NCBI RefSeq assembly: GCF_017086405.1
Contig: NZ_CP070973.1
Location: 1,612,001-1,676,000, forward strand
Origin: Mycobacterium gordonae
GTDB lineage: Bacteria > Actinomycetota > Actinomycetes > Mycobacteriales > Mycobacteriaceae
Length of the DNA stretch: 64,000 bases
Reading direction: 5' to 3'
The position numbers and the translations under genes are program-made. Shown here piece by piece: positions 23,001 through 32,766 of this stretch. Within the stretch, counting starts at the first letter, position 1. Each line of letters opens with the position of its first letter. The notes under the pieces are model-generated. The model made no database searches and was not told the origin of the DNA. It saw only the letters and a program-made list of their open reading frames with translations.

Positions 23001-25598
23001 GACATTGGTGAGCATCGGGTTCCACGCAGGGTGATGTGTTGGGACGACTTGCTCATGGCCGAGGCTGCGGGCCACGGTCACGCGGATACCGGCGATGTTG
23101 GTGAAAAAGCGGTTGTGATGTGGCAGTGGGCATCTGAAGACCACACTGTGGACTCAGTTTATGCGGGCACACACGCTGCATTGGAGGTGCTGCAGCATTG
23201 GCTGGTCACCGATCGGGCGGGTGTGTTGGTGATGTTCACCCAAGGTGCAGTGGGGCTCCCCGGTGAGGACGTCACTGATTTGGCCGGTGCCGCGGTCTGG
23301 GGCCTGACTCGTTCGGCCCAGACCGAACACCCGGGCCGGATCGTGCTGCTCGACACCGATACCCCAGCCACCGAACTCGACATACCCGCGCTAGTAGCCA
23401 CCGCGGAACCCCAACTCCTACACCGCAACGGCACCACCTACGCCGCCCGCCTGTCTGAGATGAAGGCCATTGCGGAGGTCGCGGAGAGTTCGGGCGTGGC
23501 AGACGCTCATGACCCCGCCGGACTGGTTATTAGGAGCGGTGGGGGACCGGTAATCGATCGGGCCGGCGCGATGTTGATCACTGGTGGCACGGGAATGGTG
23601 GGTGGCGTGCTGGCCCGTCATGTGGTGACCCGCTACGGCGTGGGTGAGGTCCTGTTGGTCAGCCGCCGCGGCGAAAACGCGCCCGGGGTGGGTGAGTTGA
23701 TGGCTGACTTGAGTCAGGCTGGGGCGCGGGTCAGGGTCATGGCGTGCGATGTGGCAGATCGCAGTGCCGTCACGGAGTTGATGTGCCAGCTCACTCAGCA
23801 GTGTCTGCCCTTGATTGGGGTGATCCACGCTGCCGGGACCGTAGATGACAGCTCAGTTTGTGCGTTGGCGCCGGATCAGTTGGATGTGGTGTTGCGGGCG
23901 AAAGTGAATGGCGCCTGGAACTTACATCAGGCGACCGCTGATATGGGATTGTCGGTGTTTGTGTTGTGTTCGTCAATGGCTGGGCTGTTGGGGACGCCAG
24001 GACAGGCTAATTATGCTGCGGCGAATGCATATTTAGACGCATTAGCCGCACACCGACGCAGCAACGGATTAGCCGCCACCTCGTTGCAGTGGGGGTTGTG
24101 GGAACAACTCAGCAGTGTGACCGCGCACCTGCGCACTGCTGATCGGGCCAGAATGCTTCAGGCCGGTCTGGCCCCGATGACCAATACACAGGCCACTGAG
24201 TTCTTCGACAGCGCACTGGTTGCTGAACGTCCGTCCGTGATTGCCACCGCTTTGGAGCGCACCAGCCTTGGAGACCCGGACCTCACCGCTGGGCTACCAC
24301 CACTGTTCAGCGAATTGATTACCCGTCCTATCAGGCGCATTGTGACGCCACCACGCATGTCCGGGACAAACCTTCTTTCTAGCCGATTGGTTGGGCTAGA
24401 CGCCCCAGATCAACTCCAAATAGTGAGAGAGTTGGTTGCCCTAAATATTGCAGATATACTCGGAATTCCAAATGCCGATCGTTTTGAATCAACACTCGAA
24501 AATTCTGGGGTGGATTCTTTACGGGCCCTGGAGATAAGAGATCGTCTGAGTTCCGTCACGGGTTTGAAGTTGCCGCCAGCCGTGGTTTTTGACCACAACA
24601 GTATCGACGGATTGGCTCGTTTCATTCTAGATGAGATGAACGCAAATGAACGAAGTAATGGTGAGCTAGTCACGGCGTCCACCGATGGGTGCGGCGCGAC
24701 TTCGTCGCCGATCCTCCCTCATGATTCGCTTGAAGCGCTTTTCAAGAAGTCGGTTGACGAAGAAAAGCTCGCCGAGGGGTGGCTCTTGTTGCACGCTGCG
24801 GCCCAGCTGCGACCCAGGTTTTCGGCTGAGTGTGACACGAGTAGTTTTACCGGGCCCACGAAGTTTGCTGACGGACCTGAATCTCCGCATTTGGTATTTA
24901 TGTCCACCTCAGTCTACGGCGGAGGCGTTCATAATTATGCAGCTATTTCCTCGAGATTCGTGAATAAAAGGCCCGTATCGGTGGTTCCACTGCCGGGGTT
25001 CTCGCCGGGAGAGGCGCTGCCTGATTCAACAGAGGCCGGAATCGAGGTCCTGGCGCGCATGGTCGCTAACGCGGTGGGGGATGATCGTATTGTGCTTGCC
25101 GGAGAGTCATCGGGCGGAAAATTTGCGTACGCGTTGGCAAACTACTTCGAACAAAAGGGAAATTCGAGCCTGGTTGGCGTGGCACTACTCGACTCATTTC
25201 GACATCCTCCCGGCACTCTGATTTTCCAGAAAGAATTTTTTTATCGACAGTTCGACAGGCAGCATCGTCTGGGTCTATACACTGCGACGAGGCTAACCGC
25301 AATGACCGTGTGGTCAGAGATGTTGACACAGTTATACGATGGCCCAATTGATACGAAGGTGTTGTTCGTGCAATGTGATCGGCCGTATTTTTGGGAAAAG
25401 TCCGAGTTGGGAGAGCGTCGGGATATCCTGGCGGAGCCATGGTATTCGACACAGACCGTACGCACGGTACCAGAGGACCACGGAACAATACTCATCGATG
25501 GCATAGAGGCAGCACAAGCTCTTGAAGAGTGGTTAACCGATTCAGTGGCACCAAACCGCGTCGTCGGGATAAGTAACGCCGCGACGTGTGTCGTGTAG
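14001..25598 (+). CDS. PKS protein 2: KS-AT-DH-KR-ACP / KS-AT-DH-KR-ACP-TE
   Basis: 3865 residues. Residues 1-33 are a charged helix of the N-terminal docking type. Module 2: KS from 35 (Cys204), AT with GHSQG (Ser669) and YASH, i.e. methylmalonyl-type, DH with [12 protein letters not shown] with GGTGMVG (~1422) and LDD, and ACP with GDMGFDSL (~1733). There is no enoylreductase. Module 3: KS from ~1794 (Cys1963), AT with GHSVG (Ser2427) and HAFH, i.e. malonyl-type, DH, KR (~3195) and ACP with [10 protein letters not shown] (~3505). A C-terminal thioesterase (~3630-3855) has GESSG (Ser3703) and a late EDHGT histidine motif. Start ATG 14001 is preceded by GAAGAGG. Chain prediction: a 2,4-diene with a methyl at C4 from these two modules. 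KS domains of both modules and module 1 are identical in translation. Confidence 0.95.
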   Translation: MSVSRDQLVATLRLSAKENAELRRRHDEFVALASEPIAIVGVGCRFPGGVDSAEGLWEVVAGGRDVVSEFPRDRGWDVEGLFDADPDAVGRTYTRWGGFVEDVAGFDAGFFGITPGEALAMDPQQRLLLECAWEALEDGGIDPLGLRGSATGVFVGIMASEYGGGPAGGVEGYGLTGQAVSVASGRIAYVWGLEGPAVSVDTACSSSLVALHLACRSLRSGECDLALAAGVTVMASPSVFVGFARQRGLAVDGRCKAFAGAADGTGFGEGAGVVVLARLSEARRRGYPVLAVVCGSAVNQDGASNGLTAPNGPSQQRVIRAALASAGLGVGDVDVVEAHGTGTTLGDPIEAQALLATYGQDRPVDQPLWLGSVKSNLGHTQAAAGVAGVIKMVQALRYGVIPATLHVDQPTPHVDWSAGAVELVTQARPWPVRSGRPRRAGVSSFGISGTNAHVILEEAPTEVVVGSVQRGGAGAGGGDAAWSVPGVGLSVVPWVVTAKSASALVGQAARLAEFVGAHPEVDPVDVGVSLVRRSVFEHRAVVVGADREQLLAGLVGLAGGQSGAGVLSGRAQPVGKTVLVFPGQGSQWLGMGVELLDGAPVFAREMQACAEVFSEFVDWSLIDVLRGVSGAPGLDRVDVVQPVLFAVMVSLAGLWRSVGVEPDAVIGHSQGEIAAAYVAGVLSLRQAAQVVIVRSRLLRALAGSGGMVSIACGGHQVAPLVAPWGERIAVAAVNSPSAVVVSGDMVALQELLSCCEAQGVRARRLEVDYASHSAQVEAIGAELVEALSGITPCSSQVGFISTVTGEVIDGAELDGQYWYRNLRQSVQFEQALHSAAAQGYGVFIEASAHPVLLSAVEDALPEGGHRLGSAAAVAVPTLGRQDGGLDRFMKSVAQAYAAGVGVDWSAVFAGSGGAWVGLPTYSFARRRFWSMPSVSLSADVCGLGLDGLDHPVLGAVVARADCDEVVLTGRVSLASQPWLADHVVGGVVVFPGAGLVELVISAGDQVGCAAIEELTLLAPLVLDQKAGVSVQLVLGGVEASGTRVVSVYSRGADSDSSWVLHAQGSLAASVVATGGDWSLWPPVGAAAVDVSGVYGWLAQRGYQYGPAFQGLSAMWRLGGDVFAEVVVPDDLDVSGYGLHPALFDAALHAAVFDAGESSAGMDGDHAVVLPFCWQGITLHASGARRARVRISHTGMDTITIELADTSGVPVLSVQALTSRPINTQQLQTTRHTQHRAAQGLLELGWVAISLAPNNVDSTLVTPVVSWQDYATTSDAQFVVWDCPPADTAVPGSVYTSTHTALTVIQSWLSQDASAVMIICTHGAVGLPGEDITDLAGAAVWGLTRSAQTEHPGRIVLLDTDTPATELDIPVLVATAEPQLLHRNGTTYTARLSPVAEMLAEPASDVESVLAQALSVGAVLVSGGTGMVGGVLARHVVTCYGVGEVVLVGRRGDDAAGVGALVAELTELGARVRVVACDVADAVAVAGLMDQLVGEGVSLSAVIHAAGVLDDAPVASLSAERVDAVLRAKVDGAWNLHEVTKGAGLSAFVVCSSVAGLLGAPGQANYGAANAFLDGLSAHRRAAGLPAISVQWGFWEQASAMTAHLGEGECARMRRWALAPMSTERALQLFDTALVVDHPSVVAARLDHAVLADPTLTVGLPPVCSGLVHRRLRPSVGNGGGAAESALVVRLRGVSPSERHDLLTEVVCTHAAVVLGLADGAKIHPDRAFGDMGFDSLSAVELRNRLKVATGLVLPATLIFDYPTARVLATYLGEQLSGSVAPVPLPVPARVGPDEPIAIVGVGCRFPGGVDSAEGLWEVVAGGRDVVSEFPRDRGWDVEGLFDADPDAVGRTYTRWGGFVEDVAGFDAGFFGITPGEALAMDPQQRLLLECAWEALEDGGIDPLGLRGSATGVFVGIMASEYGGGPAGGVEGYGLTGQAVSVASGRIAYVWGLEGPAVSVDTACSSSLVALHLACRSLRSGECDLALAAGVTVMASPSVFVGFARQRGLAVDGRCKAFAGAADGTGFGEGAGVVVLARLSEARRRGYPVLAVVCGSAVNQDGASNGLTAPNGPSQQRVIRAALASAGLGVGDVDVVEAHGTGTTLGDPIEAQALLATYGQDRPVDQPLWLGSVKSNLGHTQAAAGVAGVIKMVQALRYGVIPATLHVDQPTPHVDWSAGAVELVTQARPWPVRSGRPRRAGVSSFGISGTNAHVILEEAPTEVVVGSVQRGGAGAGGGDAAWSVPGVGLSVVPWVVTAKSASALVGQAARLAEFVGAHPEVDPVDVGVSLVRRSVFEHRAVVVGADREQLLAGLVGLAGGQSGAGVLSGRAQPVGKTVLVFPGQGSQWLGMGQQLYSQVRVFADVFDAVADELDRYLRLPLREVVWGAGKDLLDSTEFAQPALFALEAALFAMLRRCGVRPDFVVGHSVGELTAAYVTGVLSLADAAMLVAARGRLMQALPSGGAMVAVGAGEAEVAPLLVEGVGIAAVNAAESVVISGAQAAVNGIAEELARQGKRVRRLAVSHAFHSPLVEPMLEEFARVAADITVSPAQIAVVSNVTGELADSDFGSALYWVEHVRAPVRFADSVRCARINGATHFIEVGPGAGLCAAINQSLHLPEEAVVVPLLGKERSEVRSVLAAVGQLFTSGVGVDWSAVFAGSGGAWVGLPTYSFARRRFWSMPSVSLSADVCGLGLDGLDHPVLGAVVARADCDEVVLTGRVSLASQPWLADHVVGGVVVFPGAGLVELVISAGDQVGCAAIEELTLLAPLVLDQKAGVSVQLVLGGVEASGTRVVSVYSRGADSDSSWVLHAQGSLAASVVATGGDWSLWPPVGAAAVDVSGVYGWLAQRGYQYGPAFQGLSAMWRLGGDVFAEVVVPDDLDVSGYGLHPALFDAALHAAVFGAGESSAGMDGDHAVVLPFCWQGITLHASGARRARVRISHTGMDTITIELADTSGVPVLSVQALTSRPINTQQLNVGTGAEATVHPLLEQVWKPIPASTDIGEHRVPRRVMCWDDLLMAEAAGHGHADTGDVGEKAVVMWQWASEDHTVDSVYAGTHAALEVLQHWLVTDRAGVLVMFTQGAVGLPGEDVTDLAGAAVWGLTRSAQTEHPGRIVLLDTDTPATELDIPALVATAEPQLLHRNGTTYAARLSEMKAIAEVAESSGVADAHDPAGLVIRSGGGPVIDRAGAMLITGGTGMVGGVLARHVVTRYGVGEVLLVSRRGENAPGVGELMADLSQAGARVRVMACDVADRSAVTELMCQLTQQCLPLIGVIHAAGTVDDSSVCALAPDQLDVVLRAKVNGAWNLHQATADMGLSVFVLCSSMAGLLGTPGQANYAAANAYLDALAAHRRSNGLAATSLQWGLWEQLSSVTAHLRTADRARMLQAGLAPMTNTQATEFFDSALVAERPSVIATALERTSLGDPDLTAGLPPLFSELITRPIRRIVTPPRMSGTNLLSSRLVGLDAPDQLQIVRELVALNIADILGIPNADRFESTLENSGVDSLRALEIRDRLSSVTGLKLPPAVVFDHNSIDGLARFILDEMNANERSNGELVTASTDGCGATSSPILPHDSLEALFKKSVDEEKLAEGWLLLHAAAQLRPRFSAECDTSSFTGPTKFADGPESPHLVFMSTSVYGGGVHNYAAISSRFVNKRPVSVVPLPGFSPGEALPDSTEAGIEVLARMVANAVGDDRIVLAGESSGGKFAYALANYFEQKGNSSLVGVALLDSFRHPPGTLIFQKEFFYRQFDRQHRLGLYTATRLTAMTVWSEMLTQLYDGPIDTKVLFVQCDRPYFWEKSELGERRDILAEPWYSTQTVRTVPEDHGTILIDGIEAAQALEEWLTDSVAPNRVVGISNAATCVV
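14103..16763 (+). repeat. KS-AT repeat, copy 2 (module 2)
   Basis: Second copy of the 2.66 kb KS-AT block. It shares its first ~1673 bases with copy 3 (19380-21052) and its whole length with copy 1. The block is strongly G-rich and C-poor on the coding strand. Confidence 0.93.
16693..17678 (+). repeat. post-AT linker plus DH repeat, module 2 copy
   Basis: 986 bases matched by 21940-22925 at a constant offset of 5247. One difference was seen, A at 17458 versus G at 22705, which changes Asp to Gly in the DH. The left end lies inside the copy 2 KS-AT repeat; the right end falls after the codons for INTQQL. Confidence 0.9.
18003..18171 (+). repeat. pre-KR patch shared with module 3
   Basis: Matches 23283-23451 at offset 5280. 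The first 95 bases are identical and the rest carries a few differences. Sequence on either side is clearly diverged, so this is an isolated conversion-type patch within the KR structural subdomain. Confidence 0.8.
19380..21052 (+). repeat. KS repeat, copy 3 (module 3)
   Basis: Third copy, offset 5277 from copy 2. Identity covers the KS and linker and stops just inside the AT, after the codons for [12 protein letters not shown]. The AT that follows is an unrelated malonyl-type domain. Identity with module 2 resumes at 21940. Confidence 0.93.
21940..22925 (+). repeat. post-AT linker plus DH repeat, module 3 copy
   Basis: Partner of 16693-17678. Together with the KS repeat it brackets the distinct AT of module 3 (about 21053-21939), so this AT looks like a cassette exchanged between two identical flanks. 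Confidence 0.9.
23283..23451 (+). repeat. pre-KR patch, module 3 copy
   Basis: Partner of 18003-18171, flanked by module-specific sequence on both sides. Confidence 0.8.
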
Positions 25599-25613
25599 AT
25601 CGGATGCGGAAAA

Positions 25614-27128
25614 ATGGTTAGCACTGCACAGTCGGAATCCGAGTTGGATGGCGGTGGCAGCGCAGGTGCTGGTAAACCCATGACCACGCTGTGGGTCATC
25701 TTAATCGGCTATTTTATGATAGCGGTCGATTCAAGCATTGTCCTCGTCGCCAACCCGAGCATCATGGCCGAACTCAACACCGATTACGGCACGGTTATCT
25801 GGGTGACAACGTCCTATGCGCTGGCTTACGCAGTGCCCTCGTTGGTAGCTGGCCGGTTGGGTGACCGGTTCAGGGTCAAGAACTTGTACCTGATCGGATT
25901 GGCCCTGTTCACTGCGGCTTCATTGTGGTGCGGCTTATCCGACGGCATCGTCATGCTGATTGCCGCTCGCGCGGCGCAGGGCCTGGGCGCCGCGGTGGTC
26001 AACGCCCAAATTCTGACTATCGTGACCTTGGTTTTCCCAGTCGAACATCGCGGTACTGCCACAAGCATTTGGTCCGTCGTGGCAAGCGTCGGATTCTTGA
26101 TCGGGCCACTGGCCGGCGGCGTCCTAGTCGAGATGCTGGGTTGGCAATGGATCTTTTTCGTCAACGTCCCGATCGGCGTAGTCGGACTGGCGCTCACCGC
26201 ACGATTCGTCCCGTCGCTTCCGACTCGCACACACCGATTCGACTTAATCGGTGTCGCGTTGTCTGGGACGGGCTTGTTCCTTGTTGTTTTCGCGATCCAG
26301 GAAGGCCAGGCGGTTAGCTGGGCACCATGGATCTGGGCGATGGTCTTCAGTGGCGCCGGTTTCATGCTGATATTCATTTGCTGGCTATTGCTCAACACGC
26401 GTGAACCGCTGATTCCGATACATATCTTCGGCTACCGTAACTTCACACTATGCAGCCTCGGAGCTGCGTTGATGGGTTTCGCCATGACCGCAGTGATGCT
26501 GCCGGGGATGTTCTACGTGCAGTCAGTATATGGATTCTCCCCGATAGGTTCGGTACTGCTTATTGCGCCGATATCGGTTGCGGCCGGCTTGCTTGCGCCG
26601 CTCGTGGGTAAGTTTATCGATCGGCATGGTCCACGCCTGGTGGTCGGATGCGGCTTTTCAGTGGTCAGTGTCGCATTGACCTGGCTTTCGATCGAAATGA
26701 CCCCGACGACACCTGTCTGGCGATTGATTTTACCCAATGCGGCATTGGGAGCGGGGATAATATTTGTCTGGCCTGCGCTCGCCGCCAATGCCACACGCGA
26801 CTTGCCGCCATCGCTGGTAGCTGCGGGTTCGGGGGTGTACGCAACGTTTAGGTCGTTTGGCGAAGTGCTGGGAAGTGCGCTGATGGCCGCGTGGATGACA
26901 TCTCGAATCGCCGCCGAGGTTCCGGCTGCTGTTAGCGAAATTCATGCGGCTGTGAAAGGCGCCACCGAGCACGCTGTTCTGCAATTGCCCGGCTTTTTGC
27001 GAGAACCGTTCTCAGTGGCGATGTCGCAAGCGATGCTACTTCCTGCGCTCATCGCATTGATCGGCGTTGGAGTAGCGGGATGCATGAACCGGCGCGTCAG
27101 TTCGGCAGTGAGGTCTGCTGCACGATAG
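25614..27128 (+). CDS. MFS exporter, DHA2 (14-TM EmrB/QacA) type
   Basis: 504 residues with about 14 hydrophobic segments. Family marks are DSSIVLVANPSI in TM1, the WVTTSYALAYA stretch, loop 2-3 motif GRLGDRFRVK, and ARAAQGLGAAVVN followed by GPLAGGVL, as in the drug:H+ antiporter-2 family. The start is 15 bases after the PKS stop, so it is probably co-transcribed. An internal ATG at 25680, just before TM1, is an alternative start. The position suggests export of the polyketide product or an intermediate, or self-protection; the sequence does not show the substrate. Confidence 0.92.
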   Translation: MVSTAQSESELDGGGSAGAGKPMTTLWVILIGYFMIAVDSSIVLVANPSIMAELNTDYGTVIWVTTSYALAYAVPSLVAGRLGDRFRVKNLYLIGLALFTAASLWCGLSDGIVMLIAARAAQGLGAAVVNAQILTIVTLVFPVEHRGTATSIWSVVASVGFLIGPLAGGVLVEMLGWQWIFFVNVPIGVVGLALTARFVPSLPTRTHRFDLIGVALSGTGLFLVVFAIQEGQAVSWAPWIWAMVFSGAGFMLIFICWLLLNTREPLIPIHIFGYRNFTLCSLGAALMGFAMTAVMLPGMFYVQSVYGFSPIGSVLLIAPISVAAGLLAPLVGKFIDRHGPRLVVGCGFSVVSVALTWLSIEMTPTTPVWRLILPNAALGAGIIFVWPALAANATRDLPPSLVAAGSGVYATFRSFGEVLGSALMAAWMTSRIAAEVPAAVSEIHAAVKGATEHAVLQLPGFLREPFSVAMSQAMLLPALIALIGVGVAGCMNRRVSSAVRSAAR

Positions 27129-28475
27129 GTGACACCCGAGATCGCTTGTCCGGGATCGGCGGACTGGAAGGACGTCGTTCTGCTCAGGCATTGTCCCTAA
27201 GAGTCCCGCGGCGACGCCGTCCGTTGCCCGCAGCCGGAGCGATTTCGCGAGCCATTCCACTGGCCTGCTTCGCCACGCTAGGGATCCATCTGCCGTCCCG
27301 TGACACCGATATCAGCCGGGATTGCAGTTGAGCCCCGTCCCCGAGCGCTACCCGCCGCCTAGTGGGTGCCGGGCTGTGCACGCCAATACGCGACGAATGG
27401 ACTTTCTGGTGATGGCGACAAAGAGGGTCACCGGCCCTGAACCGAAGCCGCGACCAGTCCTGGGTACCACCCACTCTGAAAGAAACCCTTCGACGATATG
27501 CAAGGAACGACTCCGATTTCCTGTACTGCCTCGTAGCCGCGTTAGGCTTCGACGCCATTTTTCTTGACGACAATCGGTTTGTTCCGCTGCGCCGGGGTGC
27601 GAAATCAGGCATGTATCGGGGTAACGTCGCAGATCACAGGTATTCTGCGCGCGCGGGAGCTCTGAGGGACCAAATAGTCGCGCCGGCATCCAATGACGGT
27701 CGGCGCACAATTTTTCTCATCTTGCGCAAGCCACTTTGTCAAACCTTGTACTAGACGGGTTCAGGCAAGTCAGCGCACTCTTCGAGGGTCACCTGCAAGG
27801 CTTAGCGTCTGCCGCCGCCCTCAGAAGTGACTAGACATGGGCTTAGCCGACCGCACTAACAAATCCGGAAGGTGAAGAAGATGTCGTATTCGCGGCTAGC
27901 GGTGGCAACATCTGACATAACGGATCGTCGTGCAGCGGTGTGCCGATGAAGGCGACGACGGAACTTCGCCTCTTTACGGCTTGCTCGTCACTGGTGGCGG
28001 CAAAGTTTGCATCGTTCGTCTCAGTGGTGGCGCTCGGAGTGCCTCGAAAACCGGGTGCAGCGCCGCTGAACGTACCGCGGTATTTCATCGGTGAGCGAAA
28101 CATGGTGCGGACGCCAGAGATTTTCGAGTGTCTACTCGACTCTTGCGCGCGGCCGCTGTCCACGCTGTCGTGCGCCTATCCAGTGATGAAGATGTTGACG
28201 ATGAGTCGCGGGCCAACGGGGGCAGCTGGCCAGACCGGCTGGGCGGTGTCCTTGCGTTCTTTGCGCGGTGATGTGGTCGATTTTGTCGCTGACCGGAGAT
28301 GGCGGGGGAGAACTCGTGCAGTCCGGGGAGGTCGAAGCTGTGAACGCGCACTATGTGACGGAGCTGCCGCCGACAGATACCGAGGTAGCCGGGAAAACGA
28401 GTGACGAACTACCCAAATCCGTCGATAAAGAACAATGCCAGTCAATAACCCGTATCACACCGCGGAGGCCAGCAG
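27129..28475. other. long intergenic region, no gene recognised
   Basis: About 1.35 kb between the MFS gene and mmpS. Frames such as 27940-28404 (+) and 27348-27710 (-) show no recognisable motif and look like chance or decayed sequence. The mmpS promoter is expected in the right part. No repeat or RNA gene was seen. Confidence 0.45.
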
Positions 28476-29084
28476 ATGTCGAGCTACGAAAAAGCTGGGG
28501 CTGCCCGCATCACATTTATCGGGCTGCGGCGCATGCTGAATGAGCGGCTAATGGAAAAAGAGTCCCTCAGCCACGAGGCTGAGCCGCCTCTCCTTTCCTG
28601 CTTGGACATGCGCGGCGCTGCACTGGCCGCTAACACAAGAAGGGCGACGCAGGTAGCGAAATTGTTGAGAAGGATTTGGCTCGTGGTGGTCATTGCGGTA
28701 GTCGGCGCGGCGGCGACATTTGCCATTCATCGCCTGCGTGGTGTTTTCGGAATTCACAACAATATTTCGGACCGAGTGGCAGTGTCCGATGACATGAAAC
28801 CGTTTAATCCGAAGAAGATCGCCTACGAGATCTTCGGGGCGATAGGCACCGTGGCGAGTATCTCATTCCTCGACCTCAATGAACAGCCCAGGTTCGTGAG
28901 TGAAACTACGACGCCCTGGTCGCTTGAGGATATAACAACATTACCTTCGGTCAGCCTCAGTATAGTCGCGCAGGGAAATACCAATGAAATCGGCTGCCGG
29001 ATACTTGTTAATGGCGAGGTGCGAGCCGAGAGAGTTGTAAACGAAGTTAACGCCCAGACATTCTGCGTGGTGAAATCCGCATGA
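28476..29084 (+). CDS. MmpS-family protein with long N-terminal extension
   Basis: 202 residues from ATG 28476, which has GGAGG seven bases upstream. One membrane segment lies at about residues 68-88 ([18 protein letters not shown]), then a periplasmic domain with [38 protein letters not shown] and [11 protein letters not shown]. These are the standard MmpS marks, and the domain ends in a cysteine pair-type motif (GCR, TFCVV). Usual MmpS proteins are about 140 residues, so the ~65-residue cytoplasmic N-terminus is unusual. The stop overlaps the mmpL start (ATGA), indicating translational coupling. MmpS proteins are accessory subunits for MmpL lipid or siderophore exporters, so this pair is a candidate exporter of the PKS-derived lipid. 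Confidence 0.93.
   Translation: MSSYEKAGAARITFIGLRRMLNERLMEKESLSHEAEPPLLSCLDMRGAALAANTRRATQVAKLLRRIWLVVVIAVVGAAATFAIHRLRGVFGIHNNISDRVAVSDDMKPFNPKKIAYEIFGAIGTVASISFLDLNEQPRFVSETTTPWSLEDITTLPSVSLSIVAQGNTNEIGCRILVNGEVRAERVVNEVNAQTFCVVKSA
28566..28583 (+). other. perfect 7-bp hairpin early in mmpS
   Basis: CTCAGCC, loop ACGA, GGCTGAG, about 90 bases into the mmpS frame and followed by a pyrimidine run. If translation began downstream this would be a leader hairpin, but no good ribosome site supports a later start. It may affect translation of the unusual N-terminal extension. Confidence 0.35.
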
Positions 29085-31987
29085 CCGGCAAGCGGAGCGC
29101 TCGACCGGGGCTAGCGCATACAATTAATCGGCTCGCGGTGCCTATTATCATGTTCTGGTTGGCATTCACTTTCATCGTCAATGTGTTCGTGCCGCAACTC
29201 GGATCAGTGGGGAAGGCTCGTTCGGTGCCGATGAGTCCTGATAGTGCGCCGTCATTACAGGCAATCAAACGCGCTGGAGCGGTTTTTCAGGAATTCGACT
29301 CCGATAGCGTCGCGATGATCATCCTCGAGGGTGACAGGCCACTTGGTGACGACGCGCACCGCTATTATGACGAATTAGTGCGCAAGCTTTCTCAAGATCG
29401 TCACGTACAACACATCCAGGATTTTTGGGGAGACCCGCTGACCGCGGCAGGTTCGCAGAGCGACGACGGTAAGGCCGCCTATGTTCAGGTCTACCTGGCT
29501 GGCAATCAAGGGCAAAGCTTGGCAAACGAATCGGTCGCCGCGATCCGGCACATTGTGGACAGTACGCTGGCGCCTGCCGGCGTAAGGGGCTATGTGACCG
29601 GCTCAGCGGCGCTGACGACGGACTTCTTGGACGCCGGGGACCGCGGAGTTCAGAAAGTCACCGTCATAACGATTCTAGTAATTGCGGTAATGTTGCTATT
29701 CGTTTATCGCTCGCTCGTCACTGTGATCGTCGTTCTTCTCATCGTCGGTATTGAACTGGCCGCGGCGCGCGGAGCTATTGCCTTCCTTGCGTTACATAAC
29801 ATCGTCGCTCTTTCGACTTTTGCCGTCAATCTGTTGGTGTTGCTCGCAATAGCAGCGGGCACGGACTATGCGATTTTCGTCGTTGGTCGTTATCAGGAGT
29901 TACGCCGTGCCGGCGCCAATCGCGAATCCGCGTTCTACGCAATGTTTCGCAGTACTGGTCATGTAGTGCTGGGCTCAGGTCTGACCGTTGCGGGTGCCAT
30001 GTATTGCCTGAGCTTTACTCGGCTGCCTTACTTTCAAACACTGGGCGCACCCTGCGCAATAGGAATGCTTATCGTCGTCGCGGCTGCGCTCACCCTCGGA
30101 CCCGCGGCACTTGCCGTTGGCAGCTACTTCGGCTTGTTCGAGCCCAGAGGGCCAATGAACACCCGCGGATGGCGGCGAGTCGGAACTGCGATCGTCCGGT
30201 GGCCCGCGCCAATCTTCGCGGCCGCCTGCGCTGCGTCACTCGTTGGCCTACTCGCATTGCCCGGGTACCGAACAAACTATGACAATGCACGCTATCTCCC
30301 TGCCGACACACCGGCGAATCTTGGCTATCACGCCGCAGATCGCCACTTCACACAAGCCAGGATGAACCCGGAGTTGTTGCTCATCGAAAGTGACCATGAT
30401 TTGCGGAACCCCGCCGGCATGCTGGTGCTCGACCGAATAGCCAAGAGCGTTTTCCATGTTCCCGGGATTGCCCGTGTTCAGGCTGTGACAAGACCGCTAG
30501 GAACCCCAATCGCACATACATCAATCCCGTTTCTTATGAGCATGCAAAGTGTGACACAGAGCGAGAACATGCAATTCATGAAGAAGCGTATGGCGGACAT
30601 GCTGACTCAGGCTGATGCCATGCAACAAACCGTCGACACGCTACAGCGTATGTATAACGTAATGTCTGAACTAGTAGCCAACACACACCAGATGGATGGC
30701 GACACGCATGAAATGGATATATTCACGCGCGAGCTAAGAGATCACATCGCCGATTTCAACGATTTCTGGCGGCCCATCCAAAGCTACTTCTATTGGGAGC
30801 GGCACTGCTTCGACGTTCCCATATGCTGGTCACTACGGTCGATATTTGACTCACTTGAAACTGTCGATCAGTTAAGCGAGAAGCTGGACAAGCTGACAAA
30901 TGATTTCGATGTGATGGATGCTCTAATGCCGCAGATGCTTGCCCAGCTACCCCCTCAAATTGAATCGATGAAACTGATGCGGACCTTGACGCTATCCATG
31001 CACAGTTCGATGTCGTCAATGTATGACCAGCTCGACGTAATGAGCGAAAACGCTAGCGCTCTCGGACAGACTTTCGATGCGGCTAGAAACGATGACAGTT
31101 TCTACCTGCCGCCAGAAGTATTTGACAACCCTGATTTCAAACGCGGATTGCAGAAGTTCCTGTCACCTGATGGCAGGGCCGCTCGCTTCATCATTACTCA
31201 CGAGGGGGATCCTGCCGCGCCAGAAGGGTTGTCGCGAGTTGATCCGATCAGACAAGCGGCAAAAGAAGCAATTAAGGGAACACCACTGGAGCGCGCTAAG
31301 ATCTATATCGGCGGTGAGGCCTCGGTATACAAAGACCTCCGCGATGCGTCCAGTTATGACTTGTTGATCGCTGGCGTCGGAGCAGTGAGCCTGATCTTGA
31401 TCATCATGCTGGTGCTCACGAGAAGTCTCATCGCCGCTTTTGTGATCGTAGGCACTGTGCTCCTTTCGCTCGGCGCTTCGTTTGGCCTTGCCGTGCTGCT
31501 TTGGCAGTACGTTCTGGCTATGGAATTGCATTGGATGGTTCTTGCGATGTCTGTGATTCTGCTCCTAGCAGTGGGATCCGATTACAACCTGCTGTTGGTG
31601 TCACGGTTTCGAGAAGAGGTAGGTGCCGGAATAAAGACCGGCGTGATCCGTGCGATGGCGGGGACCGGAGGGGTGGTGACATCCGCAGGCTTGGTGTTCG
31701 CCGCTACTATGACGTCCTTTGTGTTCAGCGATCTGCGCGTTATTGGCCAGGTGGGCACCACCATTGGTTTAGGCTTGTTGTTCGACACATTGGTCGTGCG
31801 CGCGTTTATGACACCGTCGGTCGCGATTCTGCTCGGGCGGTGGTTCTGGTGGCCGCAGAATGTGCGCTCACGTCCCGCCCGTCCGCATTGGGGTCGGGCC
31901 CGGAATCCGAGCGAGGGAAGGCGGGAAGTCGTTCACCCATCGGTCCACCCCACGGAATCCAGTGCGGTGTTGGCCGGTGAGCGTTGA
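29081..31987 (+). CDS. MmpL-family RND lipid transporter
   Basis: 968 residues. Typical MmpL plan: TM1 (about 22-40), a periplasmic porter domain, TM2-6 with [14 protein letters not shown] (about residue 260), a long second periplasmic domain (about 390-760) rich in Met and Gln helices, and TM8-12 with [16 protein letters not shown] (about 832). The Asp-Tyr pairs in the two motifs are the proposed proton-relay residues of the family. A C-terminal tail of about 45 residues follows the last membrane segment. It is coupled to mmpS through ATGA. Members of this family export cell-envelope lipids such as PDIM, glycopeptidolipid and sulfolipid precursors. The neighbourhood suggests the PKS product as cargo, which is inference. 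Confidence 0.95.
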   Translation: MTGKRSARPGLAHTINRLAVPIIMFWLAFTFIVNVFVPQLGSVGKARSVPMSPDSAPSLQAIKRAGAVFQEFDSDSVAMIILEGDRPLGDDAHRYYDELVRKLSQDRHVQHIQDFWGDPLTAAGSQSDDGKAAYVQVYLAGNQGQSLANESVAAIRHIVDSTLAPAGVRGYVTGSAALTTDFLDAGDRGVQKVTVITILVIAVMLLFVYRSLVTVIVVLLIVGIELAAARGAIAFLALHNIVALSTFAVNLLVLLAIAAGTDYAIFVVGRYQELRRAGANRESAFYAMFRSTGHVVLGSGLTVAGAMYCLSFTRLPYFQTLGAPCAIGMLIVVAAALTLGPAALAVGSYFGLFEPRGPMNTRGWRRVGTAIVRWPAPIFAAACAASLVGLLALPGYRTNYDNARYLPADTPANLGYHAADRHFTQARMNPELLLIESDHDLRNPAGMLVLDRIAKSVFHVPGIARVQAVTRPLGTPIAHTSIPFLMSMQSVTQSENMQFMKKRMADMLTQADAMQQTVDTLQRMYNVMSELVANTHQMDGDTHEMDIFTRELRDHIADFNDFWRPIQSYFYWERHCFDVPICWSLRSIFDSLETVDQLSEKLDKLTNDFDVMDALMPQMLAQLPPQIESMKLMRTLTLSMHSSMSSMYDQLDVMSENASALGQTFDAARNDDSFYLPPEVFDNPDFKRGLQKFLSPDGRAARFIITHEGDPAAPEGLSRVDPIRQAAKEAIKGTPLERAKIYIGGEASVYKDLRDASSYDLLIAGVGAVSLILIIMLVLTRSLIAAFVIVGTVLLSLGASFGLAVLLWQYVLAMELHWMVLAMSVILLLAVGSDYNLLLVSRFREEVGAGIKTGVIRAMAGTGGVVTSAGLVFAATMTSFVFSDLRVIGQVGTTIGLGLLFDTLVVRAFMTPSVAILLGRWFWWPQNVRSRPARPHWGRARNPSEGRREVVHPSVHPTESSAVLAGER

Positions 31988-32766
31988 CGAGTTCCCACTC
32001 CTTCGGAGGCGAGCGCGAGGTCGATGTCCTTCGGTCGCTGGACCTGCCTCGGTCACCAAAACGCAGCAGTGATCGGCGTAAGGGGGATAGCGTCATGGCG
32101 ATGGCGTAATGCCTCCATTGTCAGTGCCAACAAAAGTCCGCGCATTCTCCCCGGGAATCGTCAAAGCCACCCACGCCCTCTTTTCCGTTTGACTTCCCCA
32201 CAGAGGTCCGGGTGAGGTATCGCCCAAGGCTGCAGGTTTCTTGGGGTAACCCGGAGGACCGGACGCGGCGGCTCCTCCGTGCGATCTCCCGCAAGCGTCG
32301 GTTCGGGCCACATGCGCCGAATCGGCTCCGGGTTGCGGACTTACCAATACCAATCAGGTGAGTTAAGTCGCCAACAGAGAAAGTCGAAAAACCCCACGCT
32401 CGCGGTCAACGCAATGCAGAATGGTTGACTTAGGTCGCCAAAACAAACCAGCCGCAAGGGTCTGCCCGTGCCGGAAGTCGCCGATTCCCGGAACCCGTGG
32501 CGAGAACAGGTTACGTGTCGGTGTGTCGAGTATGGAGCAGGGTCCGTGTCGCTGATCGCGCGAGGCCAAGCAAAGCGTCGGTCAGTCCGGATATGGCCGT
32601 CAGCTACCGCCAACTTGGACCGCGATCTCTCGCGGCGGGTTGCCGGATGACGGTATTGGTGCATGCTCTTGCGGAAACCTTTGCTGATCCTGTCAGCTGG
32701 TATACACGGCAGCATGTCGAGTTCGCGATCGCCATGTGCTGACAAGTCCTACGATGGCGAGGCTCA
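31988..32766. other. intergenic region, no gene recognised
   Basis: About 780 bases between mmpL and the first kinase gene. Short frames on both strands have no family marks. Composition is heterogeneous. The promoter of the kinase gene should lie at the right end; GAGG precedes its ATG. Confidence 0.45.

Noticed and set aside
27940..28404. Possible 154-residue protein before mmpS
   Set aside because: No recognisable motif, no good ribosome site and poor coding character. Kept as intergenic.
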